Below are positions 54,524 through 63,769 of a stretch of DNA of 64,000 nucleotides, piece by piece (position 1 is the stretch's first letter; the number at the start of each line of letters is the position of its first letter). Source of the stretch: Streptoalloteichus tenebrarius (GTDB taxonomy: Bacteria; Actinomycetota; Actinomycetes; Mycobacteriales; Pseudonocardiaceae); assembly GCF_024171885.1 (NCBI RefSeq), contig NZ_JAMTCP010000016.1, forward strand, positions 1 through 64,000. Direction: 5' to 3'. Below the pieces are notes generated by a model that ran no database searches, was not told the DNA's origin, and saw only the letters and a program-made list of their open reading frames with translations. Position numbers and translations under genes: made by a program.

Positions 54524-54571
54524 CCAGGACGCCAGGACGCCAGGACGCCAGGACACCAGGACACCAGGACG
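54524..54571. repeat. Tandem 8-bp repeat, six copies
   Basis: Unit CCAGGACG/CCAGGACA six times without interruption, between the thioredoxin gene end (54595) and the leader-peptide promoter (about 54360). Confidence 0.85.
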
Positions 54572-54594
54572 ACCGGGAGGGCGCGGGCTCCGCC

Positions 54595-55206
54595 TCAGGA
54601 GGGCAGGTGGGGGCGGAGCGCGTCCAGCAGGGCGTCGCGCTTCGGGACGCCGCCGACGCGCAGCAGCTCGCGTCCGGACTCGTCCAGCGCGAGCGTGGTG
54701 GGGGTGCGGTAGACGCGGAGCCGCGCGGCCAGCTCCGGCCGCTCGGTCAGGTCGATCTCGACGTGCCGCAGCCCCTCGGTGCGGTCCGCGAGGTCGCTCA
54801 GCAGCACCCGGGCGTGCCGGCACGGCGCGCAGAACGTGGACGAGAGCTGCACGAGCGTCACGCCCTCGCCCAGCGCCGCGCGCACGACCTCGGGCAGGTG
54901 CGCTCCGGCCGCTGTGCCGGTCACGTCGCTCGTGTCGCTCGTGCGGCTCGTGTCCTGCGCGTCCACCGCGTCCTTCTCGGCGTTCTCAGAGTTGTTTTCA
55001 GAGTTGTTCTTGGTGCTGTTCTTGGTGCTGTTCTCGGTGTCGCTGTTCGCGGTGTTCCGGTCGTCGCCGGGACTCCCGGCCGTCCGCGTTCGGTCGGCGG
55101 TGGGGGCGACCCGGTGGCGGATCCGGCCGTCCCGCGCGCGGTGGAGCAGCCCGAGGGCGGTCGCGACCACCAGCGCGCCGAGCAACCCCCACCACCCGGC
55201 GCTCAT
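54595..55206 (-). CDS. Membrane-anchored thioredoxin-fold protein (ThiX-like)
   Basis: 203 residues. One N-terminal membrane helix (GWWGLLGALVVATALGLLH), a low-complexity linker around residues 50-90, and a thioredoxin domain with the redox pair FCAPCRH. Position matches ThiX (Rv0816c). The linker contains tetrapeptide repeats (NSTK, NSTK, NNSE, NNSE, NAEK), coded by locally AT-rich 12-bp repeats unlike the rest of the gene. ATG 55206 overlaps the lmeA stop. Confidence 0.88.
   Translation of the reverse strand: MSAGWWGLLGALVVATALGLLHRARDGRIRHRVAPTADRTRTAGSPGDDRNTANSDTENSTKNSTKNNSENNSENAEKDAVDAQDTSRTSDTSDVTGTAAGAHLPEVVRAALGEGVTLVQLSSTFCAPCRHARVLLSDLADRTEGLRHVEIDLTERPELAARLRVYRTPTTLALDESGRELLRVGGVPKRDALLDALRPHLPS
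54972..55055 (-). repeat. 12-bp coding repeats in the thioredoxin linker
   Basis: Tandem 12-bp units (plus-strand GTTCTTGGTGCT twice; TCAGAGTTGTTT/C twice) encode Asn/Ser/Glu/Lys tetrapeptides in frame. The AT content is visibly above the surroundings. Confidence 0.7.
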
Positions 55207-55976
55207 CGGGACGAGCCTCCCCCGAGCGTCACGTTCGTCGCCTTGCCCCGGATGACCAGCGCGCCGTTCTGGGCCGACACCTCGGTGGGCCGGGCGTTGA
55301 GCGGCAGGCCGCCGGGGTCGAGCCGGAAGGTGAAGGTCTGCACGAGGTGGCGTTTCACCGCCTCCGGCAGCGGGAACGCACCCGTGCCCGTGTCGAGCTG
55401 CGTCTGCCGGGGGGTGACCTGGATCTGGTTGTCGACCAGGGCCAGCACGCCGGTGATGGTCGCCTGGACCTTGCGCCCGGCGATCTCGGTGCTGCCGGTC
55501 AGCTTGACCCCGGCCGTGGTGCGGTCGCCGGGCGCGGGCTTGTTCTGCCCGGCCGCCGTCGCCTCCAGCTCCTCGGGAGCCGGTTCGATCTTCAGGTCGG
55601 GGATGTCGATCATGCGGCCGATGTCGTTGGCCCTGACCTCGAGCTGGCCGTCGACCTCGTCCACCGTGACCCGCGCCGACCCGGAGGCCAGGTCGGACAG
55701 TGACGCGCGGACGTGCCGGGCGGTCGCCACCAGGCCGAGGTCGCGGAACTGGCCGAAGGCCACCCGGTTGGCCCGGATCTCGATCTCGCGGTAGTCCCCG
55801 GCCAGCGCCTGGGTCAGGAACGGGAAGCCGTTGACCCGCACGTCGGGGTCGTCGGTCAGGTTCAGCTCGGCCCGCAGCTTCCGGGAGAGCTGGTACTCGG
55901 CGAACGCCGCCGCGCCGAAGTCGGCCGCGACGAGCAGGCCGAGCAGCACCAGCAGGGCGATGACGAGCTTCTTCAC
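55203..55976 (-). CDS. LmeA family phospholipid-binding protein (DUF2993)
   Basis: 257 residues from GTG 55976. Signal anchor [20 protein letters not shown], then the DUF2993 pattern: [39 protein letters not shown] and [17 protein letters not shown]. Mycobacterial LmeA (Rv0817c) binds phospholipid in the periplasm and helps lipomannan elongation. Coupled by overlaps to the hydrolase upstream (GTGA) and the thioredoxin gene downstream (ATGA). Confidence 0.9.
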   Translation of the reverse strand: MKKLVIALLVLLGLLVAADFGAAAFAEYQLSRKLRAELNLTDDPDVRVNGFPFLTQALAGDYREIEIRANRVAFGQFRDLGLVATARHVRASLSDLASGSARVTVDEVDGQLEVRANDIGRMIDIPDLKIEPAPEELEATAAGQNKPAPGDRTTAGVKLTGSTEIAGRKVQATITGVLALVDNQIQVTPRQTQLDTGTGAFPLPEAVKRHLVQTFTFRLDPGGLPLNARPTEVSAQNGALVIRGKATNVTLGGGSSR

Positions 55977-56773
55977 GCGACGTGTCCGTCCTGTCGACGA
56001 TCGGAGGATGCCGGGGCGTTGGCGTCCAGCCACGCTCCCATCCGGTCTACCAGCTCGGGGCTCGTGGCGGACTCGGCGTGGCGCATCCCGCGTTCGAGCC
56101 ACAGTTCGGCGCCGCCGCCGGCCGCCAGGTGCAGGGACCGCCCGTGCTCGGCGGGGAAGTAGTGGTCGCGGTCGCCGTGCACGAGCAGCAGCGGGGTGGG
56201 CGGGACCCGGCGGGCCAGCTCGACCGGGCTGGGCGGCACCTCCCGCCACGCCGCGGCCAGCCGGACCCCGAGCGCCCTGGCCAGCAACCGGCCGGCCGGC
56301 TCCTCCACCAGCCAGTGCAGCCGCCGCATCGGCGGCGTCTCGCGCTCGTACCACCGCGCCGGCCCGCTCACCGCGACCACCGCGTCGGGGCGTTCCGCCT
56401 CGGGCGTGAGCGCGGCGTGCCGCACCACCACGGACGCGCCCATCGAGAAGCCCAGCGTGGCGATCCGCCGGTGGCCGAGGCGCCGCGCCAGCTCCACCCC
56501 GGCGGCGAGGTCGAGCACCTCGTCGACCCCGAGCGTGCTGCGCCCCCCGGAACGGCCGTGGCCCCGGAAGTCGAGGGCGATGACGGTCCTGCCGCGGGCG
56601 AGGCGGCGCAGGACCCGCTGGACGGTGGGGCGCGCGGTGTTGTTGGTGAAGCCGTGGCCGACGACCACCGCGAGGTCGTGTCCCGGGGCCGCCACGACAC
56701 CCGAGAGGCGGACGCCGTCGGCTGTGAACACGGCCACGGATCGGGTGGTCGGCTCTGGGCTTCCGCAGGTCAC
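55973..56773 (-). CDS. Alpha/beta hydrolase
   Basis: 266 residues from GTG 56773; CAGGAT on the minus strand 7 nt before it suggests a leaderless start. Oxyanion region [14 protein letters not shown], nucleophile Ser in [12 protein letters not shown], acid in [10 protein letters not shown] and His in GMRHAES complete the triad. It has no signal peptide. Substrate unknown. First gene of a coupled set hydrolase-lmeA-thioredoxin, divergent from glnR. Confidence 0.9.
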   Translation of the reverse strand: MTCGSPEPTTRSVAVFTADGVRLSGVVAAPGHDLAVVVGHGFTNNTARPTVQRVLRRLARGRTVIALDFRGHGRSGGRSTLGVDEVLDLAAGVELARRLGHRRIATLGFSMGASVVVRHAALTPEAERPDAVVAVSGPARWYERETPPMRRLHWLVEEPAGRLLARALGVRLAAAWREVPPSPVELARRVPPTPLLLVHGDRDHYFPAEHGRSLHLAAGGGAELWLERGMRHAESATSPELVDRMGAWLDANAPASSDRRQDGHVA

Positions 56774-56872
56774 GACGGTTATCCTGCCCCACGACTGTTG
56801 GCAACGGAGCCATGCCTCTTGCACGCCACAAGAGACCGCGGCGCGCCCGCGGTGGGGAGGAGGGCGGCCCGG

Positions 56873-57625
56873 ATGAGCGCCGACCTGTTGCTCCTGACCA
56901 ACGACCCCCGACCCGACGCGGTGCTGCCGGCGCTCGCGTTGTTGCCGCACACCGTGCGTCCGCTGGCCCCCGAGGTGTCGGCCCTGCTGGAGGCGGGGCC
57001 GCACGACGCGGTGCTGGTTGACGCGCGGGGCGACCTCGTGGGCGCCCGTGGCCTGTGCCGGCTGCTGGCCAACGGCGGGGTGGACGTGCCGGTCGTCGCC
57101 GTCGTGCCCGAGGGCAGCCTGGTGGCGGTGAGCGCCGACTGGGGCGTGGACGAGATCCTGCTGCCGACCGCGGGGCCGGCCGAGGTGGACGCCCGGTTGC
57201 GGTTGGTGCGCGCCCGTCGGGCCGCGGCGCACCGGGGTGGCGACGGCGCCCTCCAGCTCGGCGACCTGGTGATCGACGAGGCGACCTACACCGCGCGCCT
57301 GCGGGGCCGGCCGCTGGAGCTGACCTACAAGGAGTTCGAGCTGCTGAAGTACCTCGCGCAGCACGCGGGCCGGGTGTTCACCCGCGCGCAGCTCCTCCAG
57401 GAGGTGTGGGGCTACGACTTCTTCGGGGGCACGCGCACGGTGGACGTGCACGTGCGGCGGCTGCGGGCGAAGCTCGGCCCCGAGCACGAGAGCCTGATCG
57501 GGACCGTGCGCAACGTGGGCTACAAGTTCGTGCGACCGCCCAGGGGCGCCCGGACGGCCGAGCCGGCGGTGGAGCTGGTCGAGCAGCCTGCGGTCGGGCG
57601 GGAGTTCCTCCACAGCGGCCACTGA
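56873..57625 (+). CDS. glnR: OmpR-type winged-helix regulator GlnR
   Basis: 250 residues from ATG 56873 with GGAGGAGGG upstream. The receiver domain is degenerate ([32 protein letters not shown]). The DNA-binding domain is strongly conserved: [54 protein letters not shown] in overlapping motif blocks. Position next to mshD matches Rv0818. GlnR controls nitrogen assimilation genes in actinomycetes. Confidence 0.9.
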   Translation: MSADLLLLTNDPRPDAVLPALALLPHTVRPLAPEVSALLEAGPHDAVLVDARGDLVGARGLCRLLANGGVDVPVVAVVPEGSLVAVSADWGVDEILLPTAGPAEVDARLRLVRARRAAAHRGGDGALQLGDLVIDEATYTARLRGRPLELTYKEFELLKYLAQHAGRVFTRAQLLQEVWGYDFFGGTRTVDVHVRRLRAKLGPEHESLIGTVRNVGYKFVRPPRGARTAEPAVELVEQPAVGREFLHSGH

Positions 57626-57757
57626 GCGGTCACTGAGCGGCCCGGGGCGGCGGCGTGGCCGCGGGGCCGCGTGGTGGGGCGGCGAACAACCGGCCGTCCG
57701 GCGGTGTTCCCCCACTGAGGTGATCATTGGCACGCGTGTCCAGTGTGGCCTGTCGAC

Positions 57758-57770
57758 TAGCGTCGACGGC
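57758..57770 (+). promoter_or_regulatory. Leaderless promoter -10 of mshD
   Basis: TAGCGT (57758-57763) is 7 nt before GTG 57771. Confidence 0.6.
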
Positions 57771-58703
57771 GTGGTGCTGCGGGAATGGCGTGACGTTCTG
57801 GACTCCGACCGCTCGGCCGAGGTGGTCGGGCTGATCGACGCGGCGGTGGCCGAGGACCGGGTGTCCCCGGTGTCCGACCACGTGCGCCTGCGGCTGCGCC
57901 CCGACGCGCCGGCCGCGCCGGAGTCCTCGCGGCATCTCCTCGTCAGGGACGACGACGGTCGCCTGGCCGGCTACGCGCACCTGGAGCCGGGCGCGGAGGG
58001 CTCGCCCGCCGTCGCCGAGCTGGTGGTCCACCCCGAGCTGCGCCGGCGCGGGTTCGGCGCGGAGCTGGTCGCCGGCCTGGTCGAGCTGGCCCCCGGGCCC
58101 GACGCGCTGCGCGTCTGGTCGCACGGCGGGCACCCCGGCGCCGCGCGGCTCGCGGAGCGTCACGGGTTCCGGCAGGTCAGGGCGTTGTGGCGGATGCGAC
58201 GGGAGTTCGACGAGCCGCTGCCGGAGGCGTCTTTGCCCGAGGGCGTGCGCCTGCGGCCGTTCGTGGTGGGCCGGGATGAGGCCGCCGTGGTCGAGGTGAA
58301 CAACCGCGCCTTCTCCTGGCACCCGGAGCAGGGCGGCTGGGACGTGGCGGACGTGCGGGCGCGGGAGGCGGAGTCGTGGTTCGACCCGGCCGGGTTCCTG
58401 CTCGCGGTGCGCGAGGACCCCGACGGCGGGGAGCGCCTGCTGGGGTACCACTGGACGAAGGTGCACGCCGGCGAGGAGCCGATCGGCGAGGTCTACGTGC
58501 TTGGCGTGGACCCCGACGCGCAGGGCGGCGGGTTGGGCAAGGCGCTCACCCTGGCCGGGCTGCGCCATCTCCGCGCCGCGGGTCTGCCGGCCGTGATGCT
58601 GTACGTGGAGTCGGACAACGAGCCGGCGATCGCGGTGTACCGGAGGCTGGGTTTCCGGCACTGGGACACCGATGTGCAGTACGCCCGTTCATCCGAACAG
58701 TGA
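57771..58703 (+). CDS. mshD: Mycothiol synthase (MshD)
   Basis: 310 residues from a leaderless GTG. Two GNAT acetyltransferase domains: the N-terminal one has AELVVHPELRRRGFGAEL, the C-terminal one VLGVDPDAQGGGLGKALTLAGL and YVESDNEPAIAVYRRLGF. NNRAFSWHPEQGGWDV is specific to MshD. It acetylates Cys-GlcN-Ins, the last step of mycothiol synthesis. The inositol part of mycothiol links loosely to the iol locus in the same window. Confidence 0.94.
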   Translation: MVLREWRDVLDSDRSAEVVGLIDAAVAEDRVSPVSDHVRLRLRPDAPAAPESSRHLLVRDDDGRLAGYAHLEPGAEGSPAVAELVVHPELRRRGFGAELVAGLVELAPGPDALRVWSHGGHPGAARLAERHGFRQVRALWRMRREFDEPLPEASLPEGVRLRPFVVGRDEAAVVEVNNRAFSWHPEQGGWDVADVRAREAESWFDPAGFLLAVREDPDGGERLLGYHWTKVHAGEEPIGEVYVLGVDPDAQGGGLGKALTLAGLRHLRAAGLPAVMLYVESDNEPAIAVYRRLGFRHWDTDVQYARSSEQ

Positions 58704-58792
58704 GCCCTCCGTCACGCAGCGCTGAGTAGCAGGTCACGGCACGGGCACAGGATCAGACCAACGGGGGTGCCAATGCTCACCCGGTCGGCCTT

Positions 58793-58814
58793 GTTCACTT
58801 TTCGTTCACCTGGA
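58793..58814 (+). promoter_or_regulatory. PHO box of the pst operon
   Basis: Two direct GTTCAC repeats 11 bp apart (58793 GTTCACTTTTC and 58804 GTTCACCTGGA) match the PhoP-binding direct repeat of actinomycetes. It lies about 105 bp before pstS. Confidence 0.8.
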
Positions 58815-58917
58815 GACCGGCGCGTGTCAACCCTCCCTGCCTAGCGTCCGGCGCAGCGGTCGCAGGAGGCAACCGGGCCGCGGAACACCCCGCCTTCCCT
58901 AGTCGTGGAGGATCCTG

Positions 58918-60027
58918 GTGAACATCAAGCGGCACGGTGCGGCGCTCGGTCTCGCGGCCGCGGGCGCGCTCCTGCTCTCGGCGTGCGGCAGCGACAACAA
59001 CGCGCCGGCCTCGGGGGGCAACAGCGCCGCGAACGGCGTCAACGTGGACTGCGGCGGCAAGAAGCAGCTCACGGGCGAGGGCTCGTCCGCGCAGACCAAC
59101 GCCATCCAGGAGTTCGTCGCTGCCTACGCGGCCAAGTGCCAGGGCTTCGACGTCGCCTACAACCCGACCGGCTCGGGCAACGGCATCAAGCAGTTCACCT
59201 CGAAGCAGGTGGACTTCGGTGGCACCGACTCGCCGCTGAAGGACGACGAGGTCGCCAAGGCCGCCGAGCGGTGCCAGGGCAACCCGGTGTGGCACCTGCC
59301 GCTGGTCTTCGGCCCGGTGGCCGTGGCCTACAACCTGCCGGGCGTCGACGGTCTCGTGCTCAACCCGGAGACCACGGCCAAGATCTTCAACGGCCAGATC
59401 AAGAAGTGGAACGACCCGGCCATCAAGGCGCTCAACGGCGGCGCCAACCTGCCGGACAAGGACATCGTGGTGTTCTTCCGGTCCGACGAGTCCGGCACCA
59501 CCGACAACTTCCAGAAGTACCTCCAGGCCTCGGCCAAGGGCGTCTGGACGCAGGGCGGCGGCAAGCAGTTCAAGGGCGGCGTCGGCGAGGGCAAGGCCAA
59601 GTCGCAGGGCGTCTCCGACGGCGTCAAGGCCACCGAGGGCTCCATCACCTACGTGGAGAGCTCCTTCGCCAAGAGCGCCAAGCTCGGCGTCGCCAAGATC
59701 GACAGCGGCGCCGGCCCCGTGGAGCTGACCGACGCGAGCGCGGGCAGGGCCATCGCCTCGGCCAAGATCAAGGGGCAGGGCAACGACATGGTCATCGACC
59801 TCGACGCCCTGTACTCCTCGAAGGAGGCCGGCGCCTACCCGCTGGTCCTGGTGACCTACGAGCTGGTCTGCTCCAAGGGCTACGACGCCGACACCACCAA
59901 GGCCGTCAAGGCGTTCCTGACCACCGCCGCCGGCCCCGGCCAGGACAACCTCACCAAGGTCGGCTACGTCCCGCTGCCGAAGGAGTTCCGGACCAAGCTG
60001 GAGGACGCCGTCAAGGCGATCGCCTGA
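58918..60027 (+). CDS. pstS: Phosphate ABC transporter substrate-binding lipoprotein PstS
   Basis: 369 residues from GTG 58918, GGAGG 6 nt before. Lipobox LLSAC near residue 22. Phosphate-binding motifs: [42 protein letters not shown] and [13 protein letters not shown]. It captures phosphate at the cell surface. Induced under phosphate limitation through the PHO box. Confidence 0.97.
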   Translation: MNIKRHGAALGLAAAGALLLSACGSDNNAPASGGNSAANGVNVDCGGKKQLTGEGSSAQTNAIQEFVAAYAAKCQGFDVAYNPTGSGNGIKQFTSKQVDFGGTDSPLKDDEVAKAAERCQGNPVWHLPLVFGPVAVAYNLPGVDGLVLNPETTAKIFNGQIKKWNDPAIKALNGGANLPDKDIVVFFRSDESGTTDNFQKYLQASAKGVWTQGGGKQFKGGVGEGKAKSQGVSDGVKATEGSITYVESSFAKSAKLGVAKIDSGAGPVELTDASAGRAIASAKIKGQGNDMVIDLDALYSSKEAGAYPLVLVTYELVCSKGYDADTTKAVKAFLTTAAGPGQDNLTKVGYVPLPKEFRTKLEDAVKAIA

Positions 60028-60071
60028 GCCCGGACGAACCACCCGTCATCTGCGAGACTGAACGAGACGCC

Positions 60072-61175
60072 ATGAGCGACTCGACGCTGGCGGACCGCTC
60101 CGCGTCGGCCAAGGAGACGCCCGGTCGGGCGCGGGCGCCCCACGGGGCGCCGGGGTCGTCGCGGGGCGGCGCCGCGAGCTCACCGGACACTCCGGAGGGT
60201 CCCATCTCCACCGCGAACACCGCCCAGGGCGAGCCAGCTTCCACACCGGTCCGGCGTCCCGGCGACCGCGTCTTCCGCGGCACGGCCGTCGGCGCGGGGG
60301 CGTTCATCGTCGTGTTGATCGCGGCGATCGGCCTGTTCCTGCTGTTGCAGGCGGTCCCGGCGCTCCGCGCGAACCAGGTCGGGTTCCTGACCAGCGGGGT
60401 CTGGAACACCACCGACCCGAACAGCCTCCAGTTCGGCATCCTCCACCTGCTGTGGGTCACCGTCGCCACCTCGGTGCTGGCGCTGGCGCTGGCGATGCCG
60501 GTGTCGCTGGGTATCGCGCTGTTCCTGACCCACTACGCGCCGCGACGGCTCGCGCGCCCGTTCGCCTACGTGGTGGACCTGCTGGCCGCGGTGCCCTCGA
60601 TCATCTTCGGCCTGTGGGGCATCAAGGTGCTCGGCCCCACGCTGGTGCCCGTCGCCGAGTGGCTGAACCGCAACCTCGGGTTCGTCCCGCTCTTCGCCCA
60701 GGGCAATGTCTCGATCAGCGGCGCCGGCAACGTCCTCACCGCGGGCGTGGTGCTCGCGGTGATGATCCTGCCGGTCATCACCGCGGTCAGCCGCGAGGTC
60801 TTCGAGCGCACGCCGAAGGAGCACATCGAGGGCGCCCTCGCGCTGGGCGCGACGAAGTGGGAGATGGTGCGGACCACCGTCATCCCGTTCGGCAAGGCCG
60901 GCTACGTCAGCGCGTCGATGCTGGGGCTGGGCCGCGCGCTCGGCGAGACCGTGGCGCTCTACCTGATCCTGTCGGGCACCGGGGCCGCGCCGAAGCTGAG
61001 CTTCTTCGACGGCGGGGCCACGATCGCCTCCAAGATCGCGTTGGGCGCCGGCGAGTTCAACAACGAGCTGACCGCGGGCGCCTACATCGCGGCCGGCCTC
61101 GTCCTGTTCGCCCTGACCTTCGCGGTCAACGCGCTGGCGCGGGCGATCGTCGCCAGGAAGAAGGTGTCGGCATGA
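60072..61175 (+). CDS. pstC: Phosphate ABC transporter permease PstC
   Basis: 367 residues. A ~70-residue Ser/Pro/Ala-rich disordered cytoplasmic extension precedes six membrane segments. Family motifs: [53 protein letters not shown] and [16 protein letters not shown]. Forms the channel with PstA. Coupled to pstA by ATGA. Confidence 0.96.
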   Translation: MSDSTLADRSASAKETPGRARAPHGAPGSSRGGAASSPDTPEGPISTANTAQGEPASTPVRRPGDRVFRGTAVGAGAFIVVLIAAIGLFLLLQAVPALRANQVGFLTSGVWNTTDPNSLQFGILHLLWVTVATSVLALALAMPVSLGIALFLTHYAPRRLARPFAYVVDLLAAVPSIIFGLWGIKVLGPTLVPVAEWLNRNLGFVPLFAQGNVSISGAGNVLTAGVVLAVMILPVITAVSREVFERTPKEHIEGALALGATKWEMVRTTVIPFGKAGYVSASMLGLGRALGETVALYLILSGTGAAPKLSFFDGGATIASKIALGAGEFNNELTAGAYIAAGLVLFALTFAVNALARAIVARKKVSA

Positions 61176-62083
61176 CGACCGCGACGACCGACCTGCACCG
61201 CCCGGCCACCGGCCCCGCCTTCCAGGGCGTCGGCCTCGGGCGCAAGGTCAAGAACGCGGTGGCGACCACGCTGGTGGCGCTGGCCTTCCTCGTCGCGGTG
61301 GTCCCGCTGGTGTGGGTGCTGTGGTCGGTGCTGGAGAAGGGCCTGCAACCGGTCCTGCACGCCGACTGGTGGACGCACTCGCTGTACGGGCTGCGCCCCT
61401 ACGACGACCGCGGCGGCGCGTACCACGCGATCTACGGCACGGTGGTGCAGGCCCTGTCCACGGCGGTGCTCTCGGTGCCGGTGGGCGTGATGGTGGGCGT
61501 CTACCTGGTGGAGTACGGGGCGGGCACCCGCCTCGCCAGGGTCACCACGTTCATGGTCGACATCCTCACCGGCGTGCCGTCCATCGTGGCCGGCCTGTTC
61601 GTCTACGCGCTCTGGATCTCGATCCTCGGGTTCGGCCGCAGTGGCTTCGCGGTGTCGCTGTCCCTGTTGCTGCTGATGATCCCGGTGGTCATCCGCACCA
61701 CCGAGGAGATGCTGCGGATCGTGCCCAACGAGCTGCGCGAGGCGTCGTACGCGTTGGGCGTGCCGAAGTGGAAGACGATCGTGAAGATCGTGCTGCCGAC
61801 CGCGATGTCCGGCATCGTCACCGGCGTGATGCTCGGCCTGGCCAGGGTGATGGGCGAGACCGCGCCCGCGCTGATCGTCGGCGCGTACGCGTCGTCGATC
61901 AACCTCAACGTCTTCGACGGCAACCAGGCGAACCTGCCGCTGCTGATGAACGACCAGTTCGCCAACCCGGAGACGGCCGGGTTCAACCGCACCTGGGGCG
62001 CGGCGATGACCCTCGTGCTGATCATCATGCTGTTCAACCTGCTGGCCACCGTCATCTCGCGGTTGTCGGCCATCAAGAAGTGA
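61172..62083 (+). CDS. pstA: Phosphate ABC transporter permease PstA
   Basis: 303 residues, six membrane segments. Motifs [55 protein letters not shown] and [18 protein letters not shown] are standard PstA. Partner of PstC; 17 bp before pstB. Confidence 0.96.
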   Translation: MTTATTDLHRPATGPAFQGVGLGRKVKNAVATTLVALAFLVAVVPLVWVLWSVLEKGLQPVLHADWWTHSLYGLRPYDDRGGAYHAIYGTVVQALSTAVLSVPVGVMVGVYLVEYGAGTRLARVTTFMVDILTGVPSIVAGLFVYALWISILGFGRSGFAVSLSLLLLMIPVVIRTTEEMLRIVPNELREASYALGVPKWKTIVKIVLPTAMSGIVTGVMLGLARVMGETAPALIVGAYASSINLNVFDGNQANLPLLMNDQFANPETAGFNRTWGAAMTLVLIIMLFNLLATVISRLSAIKK

Positions 62084-62100
62084 GCGGGCGGGGACCAGCG

Positions 62101-62877
62101 ATGGCAAAGCGCATCGACATCAAGGACGTCAACATCTACTACGGCAAGTTCCACGCCGTGGACAGCGTCACGCTGTCGGTCCCGCCGCGCAGCGTCACCG
62201 CCTTCATCGGCCCGTCGGGCTGCGGCAAGTCGACGGTGCTGCGCTCCCTGAACCGGATGCACGAGGTGACGCCGGGCGCCAGGGTCGAGGGCCAGGTGCT
62301 GCTGGACGGCGAGGACATCTACGCCGCCACCGTCGACCCGGTCGAGGTGCGGCGCACCATCGGCATGGTGTTCCAGCGCCCGAACCCGTTCCCCACGATG
62401 TCGATCAGGGACAACGTGGTGGCCGGGCTGAAGCTGGCCGGGGTGAAGAACCGGAGGCGGCTCGACGAGGTGTGCGAGCGGTCGCTGCGCGGGGCCAACC
62501 TCTGGGAGGAGGTCAAGGACCGGCTGGACAAGCCGGGTGGCGGCCTCTCCGGTGGTCAGCAGCAGCGGCTGTGCATCGCCAGGGCCATCGCGGTGCAGCC
62601 GGACGTGCTGCTGATGGACGAGCCCTGCTCGGCGCTCGACCCGATCTCCACGTTGGCGATCGAGGACCTGATCACCGAGCTGAAGCAGGACTACACGATC
62701 GTCATCGTCACGCACAACATGCAGCAGGCGGCGCGGGTCAGCGACCAGACCGCGTTCTTCAACCTGGCCGGCGTGGGCCAGCCGGGTCGCCTGGTCGAGG
62801 TGGACGACACCGAGAAGATCTTCTCCAACCCCAGCCAGAAGGCCACCGAGGACTACATCTCCGGCCGCTTCGGCTGA
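62101..62877 (+). CDS. pstB: Phosphate ABC transporter ATPase PstB
   Basis: 258 residues. Walker [10 protein letters not shown], signature [19 protein letters not shown], Walker [15 protein letters not shown]-loop [13 protein letters not shown]. It powers phosphate uptake by PstCA. The operon ends in a 22-bp palindromic terminator shared with phoU. Confidence 0.97.
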   Translation: MAKRIDIKDVNIYYGKFHAVDSVTLSVPPRSVTAFIGPSGCGKSTVLRSLNRMHEVTPGARVEGQVLLDGEDIYAATVDPVEVRRTIGMVFQRPNPFPTMSIRDNVVAGLKLAGVKNRRRLDEVCERSLRGANLWEEVKDRLDKPGGGLSGGQQQRLCIARAIAVQPDVLLMDEPCSALDPISTLAIEDLITELKQDYTIVIVTHNMQQAARVSDQTAFFNLAGVGQPGRLVEVDDTEKIFSNPSQKATEDYISGRFG

Positions 62878-62905
62878 TCCCTCCCCGACGGTTCTCCGGG
62901 CGGAA

Positions 62906-62949
62906 CGCGGAACGCCCCTCGCACCACGTGGTGCGAGGGGCGTTCCGCG
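62906..62949. terminator. Bidirectional terminator between pstB and phoU
   Basis: Perfect 22-bp palindrome, arms 62906-62927 and 62928-62949 centred on CACGTG. It serves both converging transcripts. Confidence 0.88.
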
Positions 62950-63000
62950 TGTGCCCCGACCGGCCCCGACCGGTGCTGGTCGGGGCCGGGGCGGAGTCGC

Positions 63001-63657
63001 TCAGTGTTCTTCGGAGCCCGGCATCTTGCCGGTGACCACGAAGACCATCCGGCGCGCCACCGACACCGAGTGGTCGGCGAAGCGCTCGTAGAACCGGCCG
63101 AGCAGGGTGACGTCGACCGCCGCGGCGGTGCCGTGCGGCCACTCCTTGTCCATCAGCACCGAGAACAGGTGCCGGTGCAGGTCGTCCATGGCGTCGTCCT
63201 CGTCCTCCAGCCGGCGGGCGAGGTCGATGTCCTTGGTGCGGATGACCTCCTCGGCGCGCCGCGCGAGGTGCACGGCGACCCGGCCCATCTCGGCGAAGTA
63301 GGGGCGCACCTGGTCCGGCAGCACCGGCTGCGGGTGCCGCCGCCGCGTCGCCTTGGCGACGTGCTGCGCGAGGTCGCCCATGCGCTCGAGGCTCTCCGCG
63401 GCGTGCAGGGCGGTGATCACGATGCGCAGGTCGGTCGCCACCGGGGACTGGAGCGCGAGCAGGGCGAGCGCGTGCTCCTCGCACTTCGCCCGCTCCTCGT
63501 CGACCTTCACGTCGTCGCCGATGACCTCCTCAGCGAGGCTGAGGTCGACGTCGAGCAACGACCTGGTGGCCTTCTCCATCGCGGTGGCGGCCATGTCGCA
63601 CATGGCCGCCAGCTCGCCCGCCAGGTCCTCGAGTTGCTCGTGGTAAGCCTCACGCAT
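63001..63657 (-). CDS. phoU: Phosphate signalling protein PhoU
   Basis: 218 residues. Two three-helix PhoU repeats: MREAYHEQLEDLAGELAAMC, LALLALQSPVATDLRIVI with ESLERMGDLAQHVAK, and the second repeat DEDDAMDDLHRHLF, FYERFADHSVSVARRMVF. It links PstSCAB to the PhoR/SenX3 sensor kinase and restrains the Pho response. Matches PhoY2 (Rv0821c) in position. Its own PHO box lies upstream. Confidence 0.96.
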   Translation of the reverse strand: MREAYHEQLEDLAGELAAMCDMAATAMEKATRSLLDVDLSLAEEVIGDDVKVDEERAKCEEHALALLALQSPVATDLRIVITALHAAESLERMGDLAQHVAKATRRRHPQPVLPDQVRPYFAEMGRVAVHLARRAEEVIRTKDIDLARRLEDEDDAMDDLHRHLFSVLMDKEWPHGTAAAVDVTLLGRFYERFADHSVSVARRMVFVVTGKMPGSEEH

Positions 63658-63700
63658 GGCCCAAGGCTACGGTGGATCGGTCGCGGGGACGCGATGCGGC

Positions 63701-63719
63701 GGTGAACCCGAGGTGAACC
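63701..63719 (-). promoter_or_regulatory. PHO box of phoU
   Basis: On the minus strand GGTTCACC occurs twice, 11 bp apart (63712-63719 and 63701-63708), about 45 bp before the phoU ATG. Confidence 0.78.
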
Positions 63720-63769
63720 GCCGGTGTCCACGCGATGACCGCACCCGCCCTGGCCTGCGTTGATCTTCC

